From Phenylobacterium immobile (ATCC 35973) (GTDB lineage Bacteria > Pseudomonadota > Alphaproteobacteria > Caulobacterales > Caulobacteraceae): a stretch of DNA of 64,000 nucleotides. Location: contig NZ_CVJQ01000001.1 of the NCBI RefSeq assembly GCF_001375595.1, positions 620,001 to 684,000 on the forward strand, given 5' to 3'. The notes below the pieces were generated by a model. That model made no database searches, was not told the DNA's origin, and saw only the letters and a list, made by a program, of their open reading frames with translations. The translations under genes were made by a program, and so were the position numbers. Of the stretch, positions 1-8,540 are shown in pieces (position 1 is the first letter of the stretch; every line of letters begins with the position of its first letter).

Positions 1-102
1 CACCGTCTCGGTGAAGGCGAGGCGCTTTTCGCCGAGAGCCAGCCTCGCCTGGCGCGACGCCGGATCGAGCGGGAAGTGGTGGAGGATGCGTTCGACGTTC
101 AT
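1..102 (-). CDS. glutathione S-transferase family protein (N-terminal part, runs off window)
   Basis: Only the first 34 residues are inside the window, read leftward from the ATG at 102. They begin MNVERILHHFPLDPASRQAR and continue LALGEKRLAF, the usual first beta strand and helix of the thioredoxin-like N-terminal domain of soluble glutathione transferases. The serine at residue 16 lies where the glutathione-activating Ser/Tyr/Cys region is expected. The cation efflux gene ends 46 bases upstream on the same strand, so the two may be cotranscribed. Substrate and subclass cannot be judged from this fragment. Confidence 0.7.
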   Translation of the reverse strand, partial: MNVERILHHFPLDPASRQARLALGEKRLAFTETV

Positions 103-148
103 CGCGTCTTTTTCGTGGACTTCGGCCTGGTTCGACCGCGAACGATCG

Positions 149-1135
149 TCATAAGGCGTCGCGCACCTGCTTGTCCAACCCAGCAGAGCCTTCGCCGAAC
201 ACGCCGCCATGCGCCTCGGCCCGCCCGCGTGGGTCGGCGTGCATGAGGATGTCGGCGCTTGGGAAGCGCGCCAGGACCCGGGCCTCGGCGGCCACCATCA
301 CCTTGTGCGCCGCGTCCAGGGTCAGGTCCGGATCGAGCTCCAGATGCATCTGCATGTGCAGCCAGGGACCTGACGCGCGGGTGCGCAGCTGGTGGACGTC
401 GCTGATCTGCGGGTCCTCCAGGACGGCGGCGACGGCCGCCGCGCGATCGTGCTCGCTGATCTCGTGGTCGAGCAGTTGCTCCGAGGCCTCGCGGAACACG
501 CCGATCGCGCCCCAAAGCAGAAGCCCGGTGACGACCAGGGCGGCGGCGCCATCCAGGGCGTGCATTCCCAGCCAGGCGCCGCCGGCGATGCCGACCAGGG
601 CGGCGAGATTTGACGCCAGGTCGACGGCGTAGTGCGCCCGGTCGCCGGCCACCGCGATCGAGGCTGTGCGCCTCAGGACGTAGGTTTGGGCTGAGACGAC
701 GCCCAGGGTCACGATGGTCGAGATGACCATCACCACGATCGCCCAGCCGCCGGCCGCCACGGGCCGCGGCGTAATCAGGCCGCGGATCGCTTCCTGGCCG
801 ATCAGGGCTGCGGAGGCGAAAACCAGGCCCGCCTGCAAGAGGCTGGCGAAGGCCTCGGCCTTGCCATGTCCAAAGCGATGTTCTGCGTCCGGCGGACTAG
901 CGGCGTATCGCACGGCGTAAAACGTGGCGCACGAGGCCAGGAGATCGAGGCCGGAATCGGTCAACGAGGCCAGCAGCGCCAACGAGCCCGACGCCGCCCA
1001 GGCGCCCGCCTTGATCGCCACCAGCAGACACGCGGCGGACATCGACAAGAGTGTGACCCGACGCGACAGGGCGCGGGCCTCTGTTGGGGAAAGAGACGAC
1101 GGGGAAGATGGGGCGGCGGTCTTGGCCATCCGCAA
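149..1135 (-). CDS. cation diffusion facilitator (FieF-like divalent metal efflux)
   Basis: This is a 328-residue inner-membrane protein of the CDF family, proton-coupled exporters of Zn, Fe, Mn, Co or Cd ions. Several hydrophobic helices lie between residues 28 and 210. The helix-2 metal motif SLALLASLTDSGLDLLAS supplies Asp60 and Asp64, and HRFGHGKAE (residues 86-94) is the typical family signature. A second site lies in the later helix reading DRAHYAVD. The last ~95 residues form the cytoplasmic CDF domain (DVHQLRTRASGPW). Length fits FieF. An alternative start is Met3 at 1129. The metal cannot be assigned from sequence. Confidence 0.88.
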   Translation of the reverse strand: MRMAKTAAPSSPSSLSPTEARALSRRVTLLSMSAACLLVAIKAGAWAASGSLALLASLTDSGLDLLASCATFYAVRYAASPPDAEHRFGHGKAEAFASLLQAGLVFASAALIGQEAIRGLITPRPVAAGGWAIVVMVISTIVTLGVVSAQTYVLRRTASIAVAGDRAHYAVDLASNLAALVGIAGGAWLGMHALDGAAALVVTGLLLWGAIGVFREASEQLLDHEISEHDRAAAVAAVLEDPQISDVHQLRTRASGPWLHMQMHLELDPDLTLDAAHKVMVAAEARVLARFPSADILMHADPRGRAEAHGGVFGEGSAGLDKQVRDAL

Positions 1136-1180
1136 AGTCTAGCCGTGATCGGCCATCCCGCCAGCCCCGCAAAAAATCGA

Positions 1181-2275
1181 CTAGGCGGCGATCCGCGGCG
1201 CCGGGCCGACGTAGGTCGACAGCGGTCGGATCAGCCGACCGGTGGCCTGCTGCTCGCGGGCATGGGCGATGTAGCCGGCCATCCGGCCGACGCCGAAGAC
1301 GCAGGTGAAAGCCGCCGGCGGCAGGCCCAGGGCCTCCAACAGCAGGGCCGTGTAGAATTCAACATTGGTGTCGAGCGGCCGGTTGGGCTTTTTCTCCTTG
1401 AGCACCGCCAGCGCCGCGGCCTCGACGGCCTCGGCGAACGCCAGCCGTCCCGGCGCCATGCCGCCCTGGCTGGCCAGGTTGCGCACAGCGGCCTTCAGGG
1501 CGTCGGCGCGGGGATCGCGCACGCGGTAAATGCGGTGGCCGAAGCCCATCAGGCGGTCGCCGCGGTCAATGGCGGCCTCCAGCCAGGCGCGGGCGTTGGC
1601 GGGCTCGCCGATGTCGTCCAGCATCTCGATCACAGGCCCCGGCGCGCCGCCGTGCAGCGGCCCCTTCAGCGCTGACAGCCCGCCTAGGCCGCAGGAGACC
1701 AGGCCCGCGCGCGTCGCGGCGATCACCCGTGCGGTGAAGGTCGAGGCGTTCAGTCCATGGTCGCTGACGGTGACCAGATAGGTGTCCAGCGCCGCGGCCT
1801 CGGCGGCGCTGGGCTTGCGACCGTGCAGCATCGCCAGGAGGTCGGCGGCGTGGCCGAGGCCGGGCGTCGGGGCCAGGGGGGCCTTGCCGGCCTGGGCGCG
1901 CAACACCGCCGGCAGGAACACCGCCGGCCCCGCCAACAGGCGCAACGCCGTCGCCAGATCGTCGCCGTCGGCCAGTCGCGCGACCAGGGCGCGCACCGCG
2001 TCGAAAGGGCTCAGCGCCAGGAGGGCCTCGTCCAGCGGCGGCATGACCTTGAAGACCTCGGCGCGGGTCGCGGCGAGGGACGCCGTCAGGTCCGCCGGGA
2101 GATCGTCGAAGAAACCGTCAAACAGCAGGTTCGCCAGGTCCTCAAACCGCGCACGGCCCGCGAGCTCGTCCAGGGACCGGCCACGGATCACCAGGCGGCC
2201 AGCCTGGCCATCGACGTCGGAAAGGATGGTTTGGGCGACGACGATGTCTTCGAGACCATCGGAGATGTGGGGCAT
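1181..2275 (-). CDS. citrate/2-methylcitrate synthase family protein
   Basis: The 364-residue product has the citrate synthase fold, which condenses an acyl-CoA with a 2-oxoacid. Catalytic-region motifs are SDHGLNAST (His173), LHGG (His208) and MGFGHRIY (His247). The motif that normally holds the catalytic Asp reads NVEFYTA here, so Glu306 stands in that place. The protein is shorter than the hexameric type II enzyme and lacks its N-terminal extension, resembling the short dimeric forms. It diverges from a second citrate-synthase-like gene fused to a DNA-binding domain, 80 bases away. Whether it makes citrate, methylcitrate or another product is unknown. Confidence 0.82.
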   Translation of the reverse strand: MPHISDGLEDIVVAQTILSDVDGQAGRLVIRGRSLDELAGRARFEDLANLLFDGFFDDLPADLTASLAATRAEVFKVMPPLDEALLALSPFDAVRALVARLADGDDLATALRLLAGPAVFLPAVLRAQAGKAPLAPTPGLGHAADLLAMLHGRKPSAAEAAALDTYLVTVSDHGLNASTFTARVIAATRAGLVSCGLGGLSALKGPLHGGAPGPVIEMLDDIGEPANARAWLEAAIDRGDRLMGFGHRIYRVRDPRADALKAAVRNLASQGGMAPGRLAFAEAVEAAALAVLKEKKPNRPLDTNVEFYTALLLEALGLPPAAFTCVFGVGRMAGYIAHAREQQATGRLIRPLSTYVGPAPRIAA

Positions 2276-2335
2276 GGCGGGGGCCTTTCGTGGATCGTTT
2301 CGCCGTCGTCGTCGTCTCGATTGCGATCGTCAATC

Positions 2336-2352
2336 TTGATCAATATAATCAA
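2336..2352. promoter_or_regulatory. AT-rich inverted repeat in the divergent citrate synthase promoter region
   Basis: TTGAT, 7 bases, ATCAA form an inverted repeat in an AT-rich patch (2331-2357) that stands out from the GC-rich surroundings. It lies just 3 bases before the preferred ATG at 2356, between the divergent citrate-synthase-like genes. It is a plausible operator for the HTH-citrate synthase fusion itself or an extended -10 region. No binding data can be read from the sequence. Confidence 0.4.
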
Positions 2353-2355
2353 TAT

Positions 2356-3513
2356 ATGGACGGCGAGTGGATCGACGCGGCGGGCGCCTGCGAACGGTTG
2401 GGGATCAGGCCGCAGACCCTCTACGCCTACGTCAGCCGCGGCCGCCTCGCCGCTCGCGCAGATCCGATCGATCCGCGTCGAAGCCTCTATCGCGTCGGCG
2501 ATCTTGAGGCGCTCAGCGCGCGCAGGTCGCGCAGCCGCAAGGTCAGTGAGGTGGCGGCCGGCGCGATCGCCTGGGGCGAGCCGGTCCTTGAATCGCAGAT
2601 CACCGCCGTGATCCGCGGCCGGCTCTACTATCGGGGCCGTGACGCCATTCGTTTGGCTGAGACGGAGACCCTGGAGTCGGTCGCGCGCCTTCTGCGCGGC
2701 GGCGATGGCGTCGCCCTTAAACGTGATGACCGTCCCCGGCCGCCGACGGGGGACGCCTTGCGAGGCCGGCTGTTCGCCGCGCTCGCTGCGCGCGCCGCTG
2801 GCGATCCGCCGGCCTTGGGCCGCTCGCCGCATGTCCTGGCCGTGGAAGCCGCGACCCTCCTCGATGTCGTCGCCGACGCGGTCTGCGGCCAAGTCGCCAG
2901 CGGCGCTATCCATATCCGCCTCGCCATGGCCTGGGGGCAGGGGCCGGGCGGGGCGGGCGCGGACCTGATCCGCCGGGCGCTGGTGCTGATCGCCGACCAT
3001 GAGTTGAACGCCTCCGCCTTCGCCGCGCGGGTGGCGGCGGCGACCGGCGCTTCGCTGGCGGCCTCGGCCCTTTCCGGCCTGGGGGCGCTCTCCGGGCCGC
3101 GGCACGGCACGGCGGCCGACGCCGTGGGTCTGTTCTGGGATGAGGCCGAACGCCTGGGCCCGCCGGCCGCCGTCGCCAACCGCCTGGCGGAGGGCCGGAC
3201 GATCCCCGGCTTCGGGCATACGCTCTACCCGCACCGCGACCCGCGCGCAGACGCCCTGCTGGACCGGCTCCCACCAGCCCAGCGCGGCCAGGCGCTTGAG
3301 GCGGCGGTCGCCCGGCTAGCCGGGCTCGCCCCGAACGTCGATTTCGCCCTGGCCGCCATCGGCCGCGCCCTGCGCCTGCCCACCGATGCGATCTTCGGCC
3401 TCTTCGCCGTCGCCCGCACCGCCGGCTGGATCGCCCACGCGATCGAACAGGGCCAAGGCGACACCTTGATCCGCCCCCGCGCCCGCTACGTTGGCCCAAC
3501 CCCTGAGGTTTGA
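2356..3513 (+). CDS. citrate synthase-like protein with N-terminal helix-turn-helix domain
   Basis: The 385-residue product combines a MerR/excisionase-like helix-turn-helix (about residues 5-52: AAGACERLGIRPQTLYAYVS...RGRL) with a citrate synthase fold (about 75-385). Catalytic positions are present: DHELNAS (His215), RHG (His250), GFGHTLYPHRDPRAD (His288) and NVDF (Asp329). I prefer the ATG at 2356 because the HTH then starts at once; an upstream ATG at 2290 would add 22 residues overlapping the promoter region. Divergent orientation from the other citrate-synthase-like gene suggests local regulation, possibly with a CoA-ester ligand sensed by the enzyme domain. That last point is inference. 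Confidence 0.82.
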   Translation: MDGEWIDAAGACERLGIRPQTLYAYVSRGRLAARADPIDPRRSLYRVGDLEALSARRSRSRKVSEVAAGAIAWGEPVLESQITAVIRGRLYYRGRDAIRLAETETLESVARLLRGGDGVALKRDDRPRPPTGDALRGRLFAALAARAAGDPPALGRSPHVLAVEAATLLDVVADAVCGQVASGAIHIRLAMAWGQGPGGAGADLIRRALVLIADHELNASAFAARVAAATGASLAASALSGLGALSGPRHGTAADAVGLFWDEAERLGPPAAVANRLAEGRTIPGFGHTLYPHRDPRADALLDRLPPAQRGQALEAAVARLAGLAPNVDFALAAIGRALRLPTDAIFGLFAVARTAGWIAHAIEQGQGDTLIRPRARYVGPTPEV

Positions 3514-3595
3514 CGCCGAAGAATGGGGCCATCTGCGTCCATCATCTTTTCACCTTCCGGGCGCAGTGGAGGGTCTGCGCCACAAGGAGGCCTCC

Positions 3596-4396
3596 GTGCC
3601 GGACTGGATCTACGCCCTCATCCTGGGCGTCGTCGAAGGACTGACAGAGTTCATCCCGGTCTCATCGACCGGTCACCTCCTGCTGGCTAAGCAGGCGCTG
3701 GGCCTGCCCGGCGGCTTCTGGGACACCTTTTGCGTGCTGATCCAGCTGGGCGCGATCCTGGCGGTGGCGGCGCTCTACTTCACCCGCCTCTGGGCCGTGG
3801 CGACCGGCCTGGGCTCCAGCCCCGCGGCGCGGCGCTTCACCTTCAGCGTGCTGGCGGCGTTCCTGCCTGCCGCCGTTCTGGGCCTGGCGTTGCACGACGT
3901 GATCAAGGCGGTGCTGTTCGAGAGCCCGATCGTGATCTGCATCTCCCTGATCGTCGGCGGCGTCATCCTGATCGGCATCGACCGGTTCGCCCCGGCCCCC
4001 AAGCAGACCGAGGCCATGGACCTGCCCTGGAAGACCGCCTTCGGCATCGGTCTCTTCCAGTGCCTGGCGATGATCCCCGGCGTCTCGCGCTCCGGCGCGA
4101 CCATCGTCGGCTCCATGCTGCTGGGCGTCGAGAAGCGCGCCGCGGCGGAGTTCTCGTTCTTCCTGGCGATCCCCACCATGGCCGGCGCCTTCGCCGTCGA
4201 CGCCTGGCGGAGCCGCGACCAGATCGACCTGGACCACGCCTGGATCATCGCTGTCGGCTTCGTGGTGTCCTTCGCCGTGGCGCTGGTGGTCATCAAGGCC
4301 ATGCTCGCCTTCGTCAGCCGCCGCGGCTACGCGCCCTTCGGCTGGTGGCGCATCCTCGTCGGCGCCGCCGGCTTGGCGATCCTCAGCCTGCGCTGA
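3596..4396 (+). CDS. uppP: undecaprenyl-diphosphatase
   Basis: UppP (BacA) is the integral-membrane phosphatase that recycles undecaprenyl diphosphate to the monophosphate carrier used for peptidoglycan and other cell-wall polymers. The 266-residue product opens with the family signature GVVEGLTEFIPVSSTGHLLL (Glu14, Glu18, Ser23, His27) and has the second conserved patch PGVSRSGATI. It contains roughly eight hydrophobic helices. I place the start at the GTG at 3596, 5 bases after a strong AAGGAGG (3584-3590), instead of an upstream frame opening at 3491 that would overlap the preceding gene. It follows the HTH-citrate synthase gene by 82 bases. Confidence 0.93.
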   Translation: MPDWIYALILGVVEGLTEFIPVSSTGHLLLAKQALGLPGGFWDTFCVLIQLGAILAVAALYFTRLWAVATGLGSSPAARRFTFSVLAAFLPAAVLGLALHDVIKAVLFESPIVICISLIVGGVILIGIDRFAPAPKQTEAMDLPWKTAFGIGLFQCLAMIPGVSRSGATIVGSMLLGVEKRAAAEFSFFLAIPTMAGAFAVDAWRSRDQIDLDHAWIIAVGFVVSFAVALVVIKAMLAFVSRRGYAPFGWWRILVGAAGLAILSLR

Positions 4397-4430
4397 GACC
4401 GAACCTCTCATCGACGACCAAATCCGTGCC

Positions 4431-4452
4431 CCTTCTCCCTTGAGAGAGAAGG
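4431..4452. repeat. imperfect CCTTCTC...GAGAAGG intergenic hairpin
   Basis: CCTTCTC pairs with GAGAAGG across an 8-base centre between the convergent uppP and NDUFA9-like genes. The same half-sites occur as a perfect hairpin at 43143-43165, also between convergent genes. It may act as a terminator-associated dispersed repeat. Confidence 0.5.
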
Positions 4453-4483
4453 ACTTTGGAGATCAACCCGTGCGCGGCTCCGC

Positions 4484-5452
4484 CTAGAGCGCGGCCATCT
4501 CGCGGTCTTCCTGGTCGGCGTACTGGCCGCCCTTGCGGTACCGGTAGAGGTACGTCGGCAGGACCGCCTGCAGGGTCGCCGCCGTGATCCCCAGTTCCGG
4601 CAGGCCGGGATAGGCGCCGCTCACCACATTGTCGGTCCGCAGCAGTTCGACCTGGTCAGAGGTGAGCGGCGGGGCGATGACGCTGGCCACCATATCGCCG
4701 ACCGCGCCGATCACCTTGGCCGCGGCGAAGGGCAGGGGCAGGAGCAGCCGGCGCCGATCGGTCTCGGCCAGCATCAGCTCCAGCAGTTCCTTGAAGGTCA
4801 GGGTCTGGCGGCCGCCCAGCTCATAGACGCCGCGCGCCGCTGAATCGCCGGCGAGCGCCGTGATCGCCTGGGCCACGTCGCCGACAAACACCGGCTGGAA
4901 CCTGGTGTGGCCGCCGCCCACCAGCGGCAGGACCGGGCTGATCGCGGCCATGGCGGCGAACTTGTTGAAGAACTTGTCGTCGACGCCGAACACGACCGAG
5001 GGCCGTACGATCACGGCGTCGGGGTAGACGGCCAGCACCGCAGCTTCGCCCGCGGCCTTGCTCCGCGCATAGTGCGAGGGTGATTGGGCGTCCGCGCCAA
5101 GGGCCGACATCTGGATCAGCTTCTCGACGCCCATGGCCTTGGCGACCTCGGCGATCGTGTGCGTCCCGTCGGTGTGAACGTCGTCGAATGTCTGCCGGCC
5201 GGCTTCATAGAGGACGCCGACCAGGTTGATGGCGATGCTCGCCCCTTCCAGTGCGCGGCGCACCGAAGCTTCGTTGCGGATGTTGGCCTGCACAACGTCG
5301 ATCTGGCCGACGTCGCCGCGCAGTCGCATGGCGTAGGCGAGGTTCGGCTGGCGCACGGCCACGCGGATGCGGAAGCCGGCCTTGGCCAGTCCGCGAACCA
5401 CCTGCGCGCCGATGAAGCCGGAGCCGCCGAAGACCGTGACGAGGTTCTGCAT
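4484..5452 (-). CDS. complex I NDUFA9-subunit-family NAD(P)-binding protein
   Basis: The 322-residue product is an atypical short-chain dehydrogenase with an N-terminal Rossmann fold: MQNLVTVFGGSGFIGAQVVR (GGSGFIG, residues 9-15). The YxxxK pair is seen in HYARSKAAGE, followed by the VRPSVVFG strand typical of extended SDRs. Alphaproteobacterial homologues resemble the NDUFA9/39-kDa accessory subunit of respiratory complex I, although bacterial function is not settled. The open frame extends upstream to 5593, but the fold starts at the Met encoded at 5452, so that start is used. It is convergent with uppP and divergent from tRNA-Leu. Confidence 0.83.
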   Translation of the reverse strand: MQNLVTVFGGSGFIGAQVVRGLAKAGFRIRVAVRQPNLAYAMRLRGDVGQIDVVQANIRNEASVRRALEGASIAINLVGVLYEAGRQTFDDVHTDGTHTIAEVAKAMGVEKLIQMSALGADAQSPSHYARSKAAGEAAVLAVYPDAVIVRPSVVFGVDDKFFNKFAAMAAISPVLPLVGGGHTRFQPVFVGDVAQAITALAGDSAARGVYELGGRQTLTFKELLELMLAETDRRRLLLPLPFAAAKVIGAVGDMVASVIAPPLTSDQVELLRTDNVVSGAYPGLPELGITAATLQAVLPTYLYRYRKGGQYADQEDREMAAL

Positions 5453-5627
5453 CTGCCGAAGGGCCCCAACTTGGAGGGAAGTTCTGGAGGGAGAGACGTG
5501 CCGGCCCTGCCGATAGACGATGCCGCCGGACGCCGCAACGCTCCGTGGTCGTTGTGCGCAAAGCATCCCATTGACCGACCGATCTGCGCGCACTAGAGAC
5601 AGCGCCTCGCGCGATCCGACGGGTCGG

Positions 5628-5714
<87 letters not shown>

Positions 5715-5835
5715 CCCGTCGGCGCGCGATTCTCCGCATATCCGATGGCCGACCACAGGCGCGCAAGCGCGGGCCTTACCGCGCCTCGCCATCCGCCTTA
5801 TATCGGGCGCGACAAAGCCGGAGCCTGAGCCCTCG

Positions 5836-6453
5836 ATGACCGCCTTCCTGCATAAGGGCGACCTGCCGGCCGACGCGCTCGTCGGCGCGACCGCCGTCGC
5901 CATCGATTCCGAGACCATGGGCTTGAGGCTCGGCCGCGATCCGTTGTGCGTCGTGCAACTCTCCGCCGGCGACGGCGACGCCCACATCGTCCAGTTGGAC
6001 CGGTCGACCTATGACGCGCCGAACCTCAAGCGCCTGCTGACCGATCCGAACGTGACCAAGCTGTTCCATTTCGGCCGCTTCGACATCGCCATGTTCTATC
6101 TGCATCTCGGCGTCGTCACCGCGCCGGTCTACTGCACCAAGATCGCGTCCAAGCTAGCGCGCACCTACACCGACCGCCATGGCCTCAAGGACGTGACCCG
6201 CGAGTTGGTCGGGACCGACCTGTCGAAGGCTCAGCAAAGCTCCGACTGGGGCGCTGAAAAGCTCTCCGACGATCAGGTCGCCTACGCCGCCTCCGACGTC
6301 CTGCACCTGCACGCCCTGCGCACCCGGCTCGACGCCATGCTGGTGCGCGAAGATCGGATGGAGATGGCCAAGGCCTGTTTCGACTTCCTGCCGCACCGGG
6401 CGATCCTCGACGTGCGCGGATGGGAAGACATCGACATCTTCGCCCATAGCTGA
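5836..6453 (+). CDS. rnd: ribonuclease D (short form)
   Basis: The 205-residue protein is a DEDDy-type 3'-5' exoribonuclease used in tRNA and structured-RNA 3' processing. The catalytic residues are visible: Asp24 and Glu26 in AIDSETMG, Asp83 in FHFGRFDIAMF, and Tyr150/Asp154 in QVAYAASDVLHLH. It consists only of the exonuclease domain and lacks the C-terminal HRDC domains of E. coli RNase D, as is usual in alphaproteobacteria. It lies just upstream of lptC, six bases from it, and probably shares its transcript. Confidence 0.9.
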   Translation: MTAFLHKGDLPADALVGATAVAIDSETMGLRLGRDPLCVVQLSAGDGDAHIVQLDRSTYDAPNLKRLLTDPNVTKLFHFGRFDIAMFYLHLGVVTAPVYCTKIASKLARTYTDRHGLKDVTRELVGTDLSKAQQSSDWGAEKLSDDQVAYAASDVLHLHALRTRLDAMLVREDRMEMAKACFDFLPHRAILDVRGWEDIDIFAHS

Positions 6454-6459
6454 GCCTGA

Positions 6460-7080
6460 ATGACGGCGCCCGCCTTTTCGACAGACCACGCGCGGCGGCG
6501 AAGCGACATCGTCCGCTGGCGCCGGCGTTCGCGGACGATCCGGCTGCTGCGCCTGGTCCTGCCGGCGGCGATCGGCGGCGTCTTCCTCAGCCTGGGCGGC
6601 ATGGTCGGCTATAACGCGGTCGTCAGCCGCGCCGCGGAACCCGAGGAGGGCGCCGCGCCGATCCGCCTGGTCAATCCGCGCTTCGCCGGCCGCGACGACA
6701 AGGGCCGCGCCTTCATCCTCACCGCAGCCAGCGCCGTGCGCGACAAGGACGACTACCAGCGCGTGCTGCTGGAAGGTCCGGCCCTGGTGCTGGACGAGAC
6801 CGGCCCCGACGCCCTGCGCCTGGGCAGCGCCACCGGCGTCTATCACGAGGGCGATCGCAAGCTGGAGCTGAACGGCGGCGTGCGCATCGCCGGCGCCCGG
6901 GCGGCCTTCGCCACGGCGGCCTCGCTGTTCGACACGAAGACCGGCGAACTGGTCGGTTCAGGCCCCATTCACGGCCAGGGGTCCCTTGGAGAAATCAGTG
7001 CGAAGTCCTATGGCGTGTATGGCAAAGGCGACCGCATCATTTTCAAGGGCGGGGTGCATACCCGCATGGAACAGCAATAG
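6460..7080 (+). CDS. lptC: LptC, LPS export periplasmic/inner-membrane protein
   Basis: The 206-residue product has a basic N-terminus, a single membrane anchor (about residues 28-51) and a periplasmic beta-jellyroll region with LptC-family features (RLVNPRFAGRDDKGRAF... GGVHTRM). LptC takes lipopolysaccharide from the LptB2FG extractor and passes it to LptA. The assignment rests on size, anchor topology and its position directly before lptA and lptB; primary sequence conservation in this family is weak. It begins 6 bases after rnd and ends 13 bases before the lptA ATG, so an rnd-lptC-lptA-lptB transcript is likely. Confidence 0.85.
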   Translation: MTAPAFSTDHARRRSDIVRWRRRSRTIRLLRLVLPAAIGGVFLSLGGMVGYNAVVSRAAEPEEGAAPIRLVNPRFAGRDDKGRAFILTAASAVRDKDDYQRVLLEGPALVLDETGPDALRLGSATGVYHEGDRKLELNGGVRIAGARAAFATAASLFDTKTGELVGSGPIHGQGSLGEISAKSYGVYGKGDRIIFKGGVHTRMEQQ

Positions 7081-7093
7081 GCGGCCTGACGGC

Positions 7094-7645
7094 ATGAAGA
7101 CGCTTCTAAACCTCGCGGCGCTGACCCTGTTCGCGGCCGCCGCTCCAGGGCTGGCGATGGCGCAGATCGCGCCCAGCTCCAACGCGCCGGTCGACATCAC
7201 GGCCGACGAGCTCGAGGTGGTGAACGGCGACTGCTCGGCCATCTGGCGCGGCAACGCCGAGGCCCTGCAGGATACGTCGCGCCTGCGCGCCGACGTGCTG
7301 CGCATCTACAACAAGAAGGGCCCGGCCAAGGCCGGCGGCCAGGCCAGCTGCGGCGCCATGGACCGCATGGAAGCCGAGGGTTCGGTCTACTACGTCAGCC
7401 CCCAGCAGCGGGTCCGCAGCAACGCCGCCACCTACCAGGCGGCGAGCGAGACCATCACCATGACCGGCGACGTGGTCGCGGCCCAGGGCCAGAACGTGCT
7501 CCGCGGGTCGCGGATGACCATCAACACCGAGACCGGCAAGGGCGTCATGCAGTCCGACGTGAAGGGCCGCAACAAGCCCGGTCGGGTCCGCGGCGTCTTC
7601 TATTTCAAGGATCAGTCGCAGCAGACGAAGCCCGCGGCGCAGTAG
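7094..7645 (+). CDS. lptA: LptA, periplasmic LPS-transport bridge protein (OstA family)
   Basis: The 183-residue product starts with a classical signal peptide (MKTLLNLAALTLFAAAAPGLAMA, predicted cleavage after residue 23). The OstA-like beta domain follows: VDITADELEVVNGD... AIWRGNAEALQD, and later ITMTGDVVAAQGQNVLRG. LptA polymerises into the periplasmic bridge that carries lipopolysaccharide from LptC to LptD. The open frame extends upstream to 6986, overlapping lptC, but only the Met at 7094 gives a signal peptide. It sits between lptC and lptB. Confidence 0.9.
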   Translation: MKTLLNLAALTLFAAAAPGLAMAQIAPSSNAPVDITADELEVVNGDCSAIWRGNAEALQDTSRLRADVLRIYNKKGPAKAGGQASCGAMDRMEAEGSVYYVSPQQRVRSNAATYQAASETITMTGDVVAAQGQNVLRGSRMTINTETGKGVMQSDVKGRNKPGRVRGVFYFKDQSQQTKPAAQ

Positions 7646-7658
7646 AACGGATCACCCC

Positions 7659-8462
7659 GTGCCTTCCGACGTGAGTTCGCAACACCTGGACGCCGCCCAT
7701 CCCGACGCCGCCGCGCACAGCGCCACGGCGCCCGACCTGTCGGGCGAGGGCCTGGTCGTCGACAATATCGGCAAGTCGTTCCGCGGCCGCCCCGTGGTGC
7801 GCGGCGTGTCGCTCAGCCTGAAGCGCGGCGAGGTGGCGGGCCTGCTCGGCGCCAACGGCGCCGGCAAGACGACCTGCTTCTACATGATCACCGGCCTGAT
7901 CGCCGCCGACTACGGTTCGATCCGCCTGGACGGCGAGGACATCACCAACCAGCCCATGTACCAGCGCGCCCGCATGGGCCTGGGCTACCTGCCGCAGGAG
8001 ACCTCGATCTTCCGCGGCATGACCGTCGAGCAGAACGTCATGGCCGTGGTCGAGCTGCGCCAGCGCGATCCGGCCAAGGCGCGGGCCACCGTCACCGCCC
8101 TGCTCGAGGAGCTGCACATCGAGCGCCTGCGCCACTCGCCAGCCGTCGCCCTGTCCGGCGGCGAGCGCCGCCGCGTCGAGATCGCCCGGGCGCTGGCGTC
8201 CGAGCCCTCCTTCATGCTGCTGGACGAGCCCTTCGCCGGCATCGATCCGCTCGCCATCGCCGACATCCGCGACGTCATCAGCTACCTGAAGAAGCGCGGC
8301 ATCGGCATCCTGATCACCGACCACAATGTCCGCGAGACCCTGGACATCATCGACCGCGCCTCGATCATCCACGAGGGCCAGCTGCTGCGCGAAGGCACCC
8401 CCGCCGAGATCGTCGACGACCCGGAAGTGCGGCGCGTCTATCTGGGCGACCGCTACAGCTGA
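7659..8462 (+). CDS. lptB: LptB, LPS export ABC transporter ATPase
   Basis: The 267-residue ATPase powers lipopolysaccharide extraction in the LptB2FG complex. Motifs in order are Walker A GANGAGKTT (64-72), Q-loop YLPQE (about 110-114), signature ALSGGERRR (164-172), Walker B FMLLDEPFAGIDP (Glu190) and H-loop LITDHN. It carries an extra ~28-residue N-terminal tail before the first strand. The start is GTG at 7659; the tail may be spurious if a later start is used. It follows lptA by 13 bases. In several relatives rpoN comes next, but here an exoD-like gene does. Confidence 0.94.
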   Translation: MPSDVSSQHLDAAHPDAAAHSATAPDLSGEGLVVDNIGKSFRGRPVVRGVSLSLKRGEVAGLLGANGAGKTTCFYMITGLIAADYGSIRLDGEDITNQPMYQRARMGLGYLPQETSIFRGMTVEQNVMAVVELRQRDPAKARATVTALLEELHIERLRHSPAVALSGGERRRVEIARALASEPSFMLLDEPFAGIDPLAIADIRDVISYLKKRGIGILITDHNVRETLDIIDRASIIHEGQLLREGTPAEIVDDPEVRRVYLGDRYS

Positions 8463-8540
8463 GCCTCCGGCGCAACAACGCGCGGACTTTTGCGTAATGC
8501 CTCTGGTCTCGCCGTCGCGGCGGGCCCAATTGAGGCGCAC

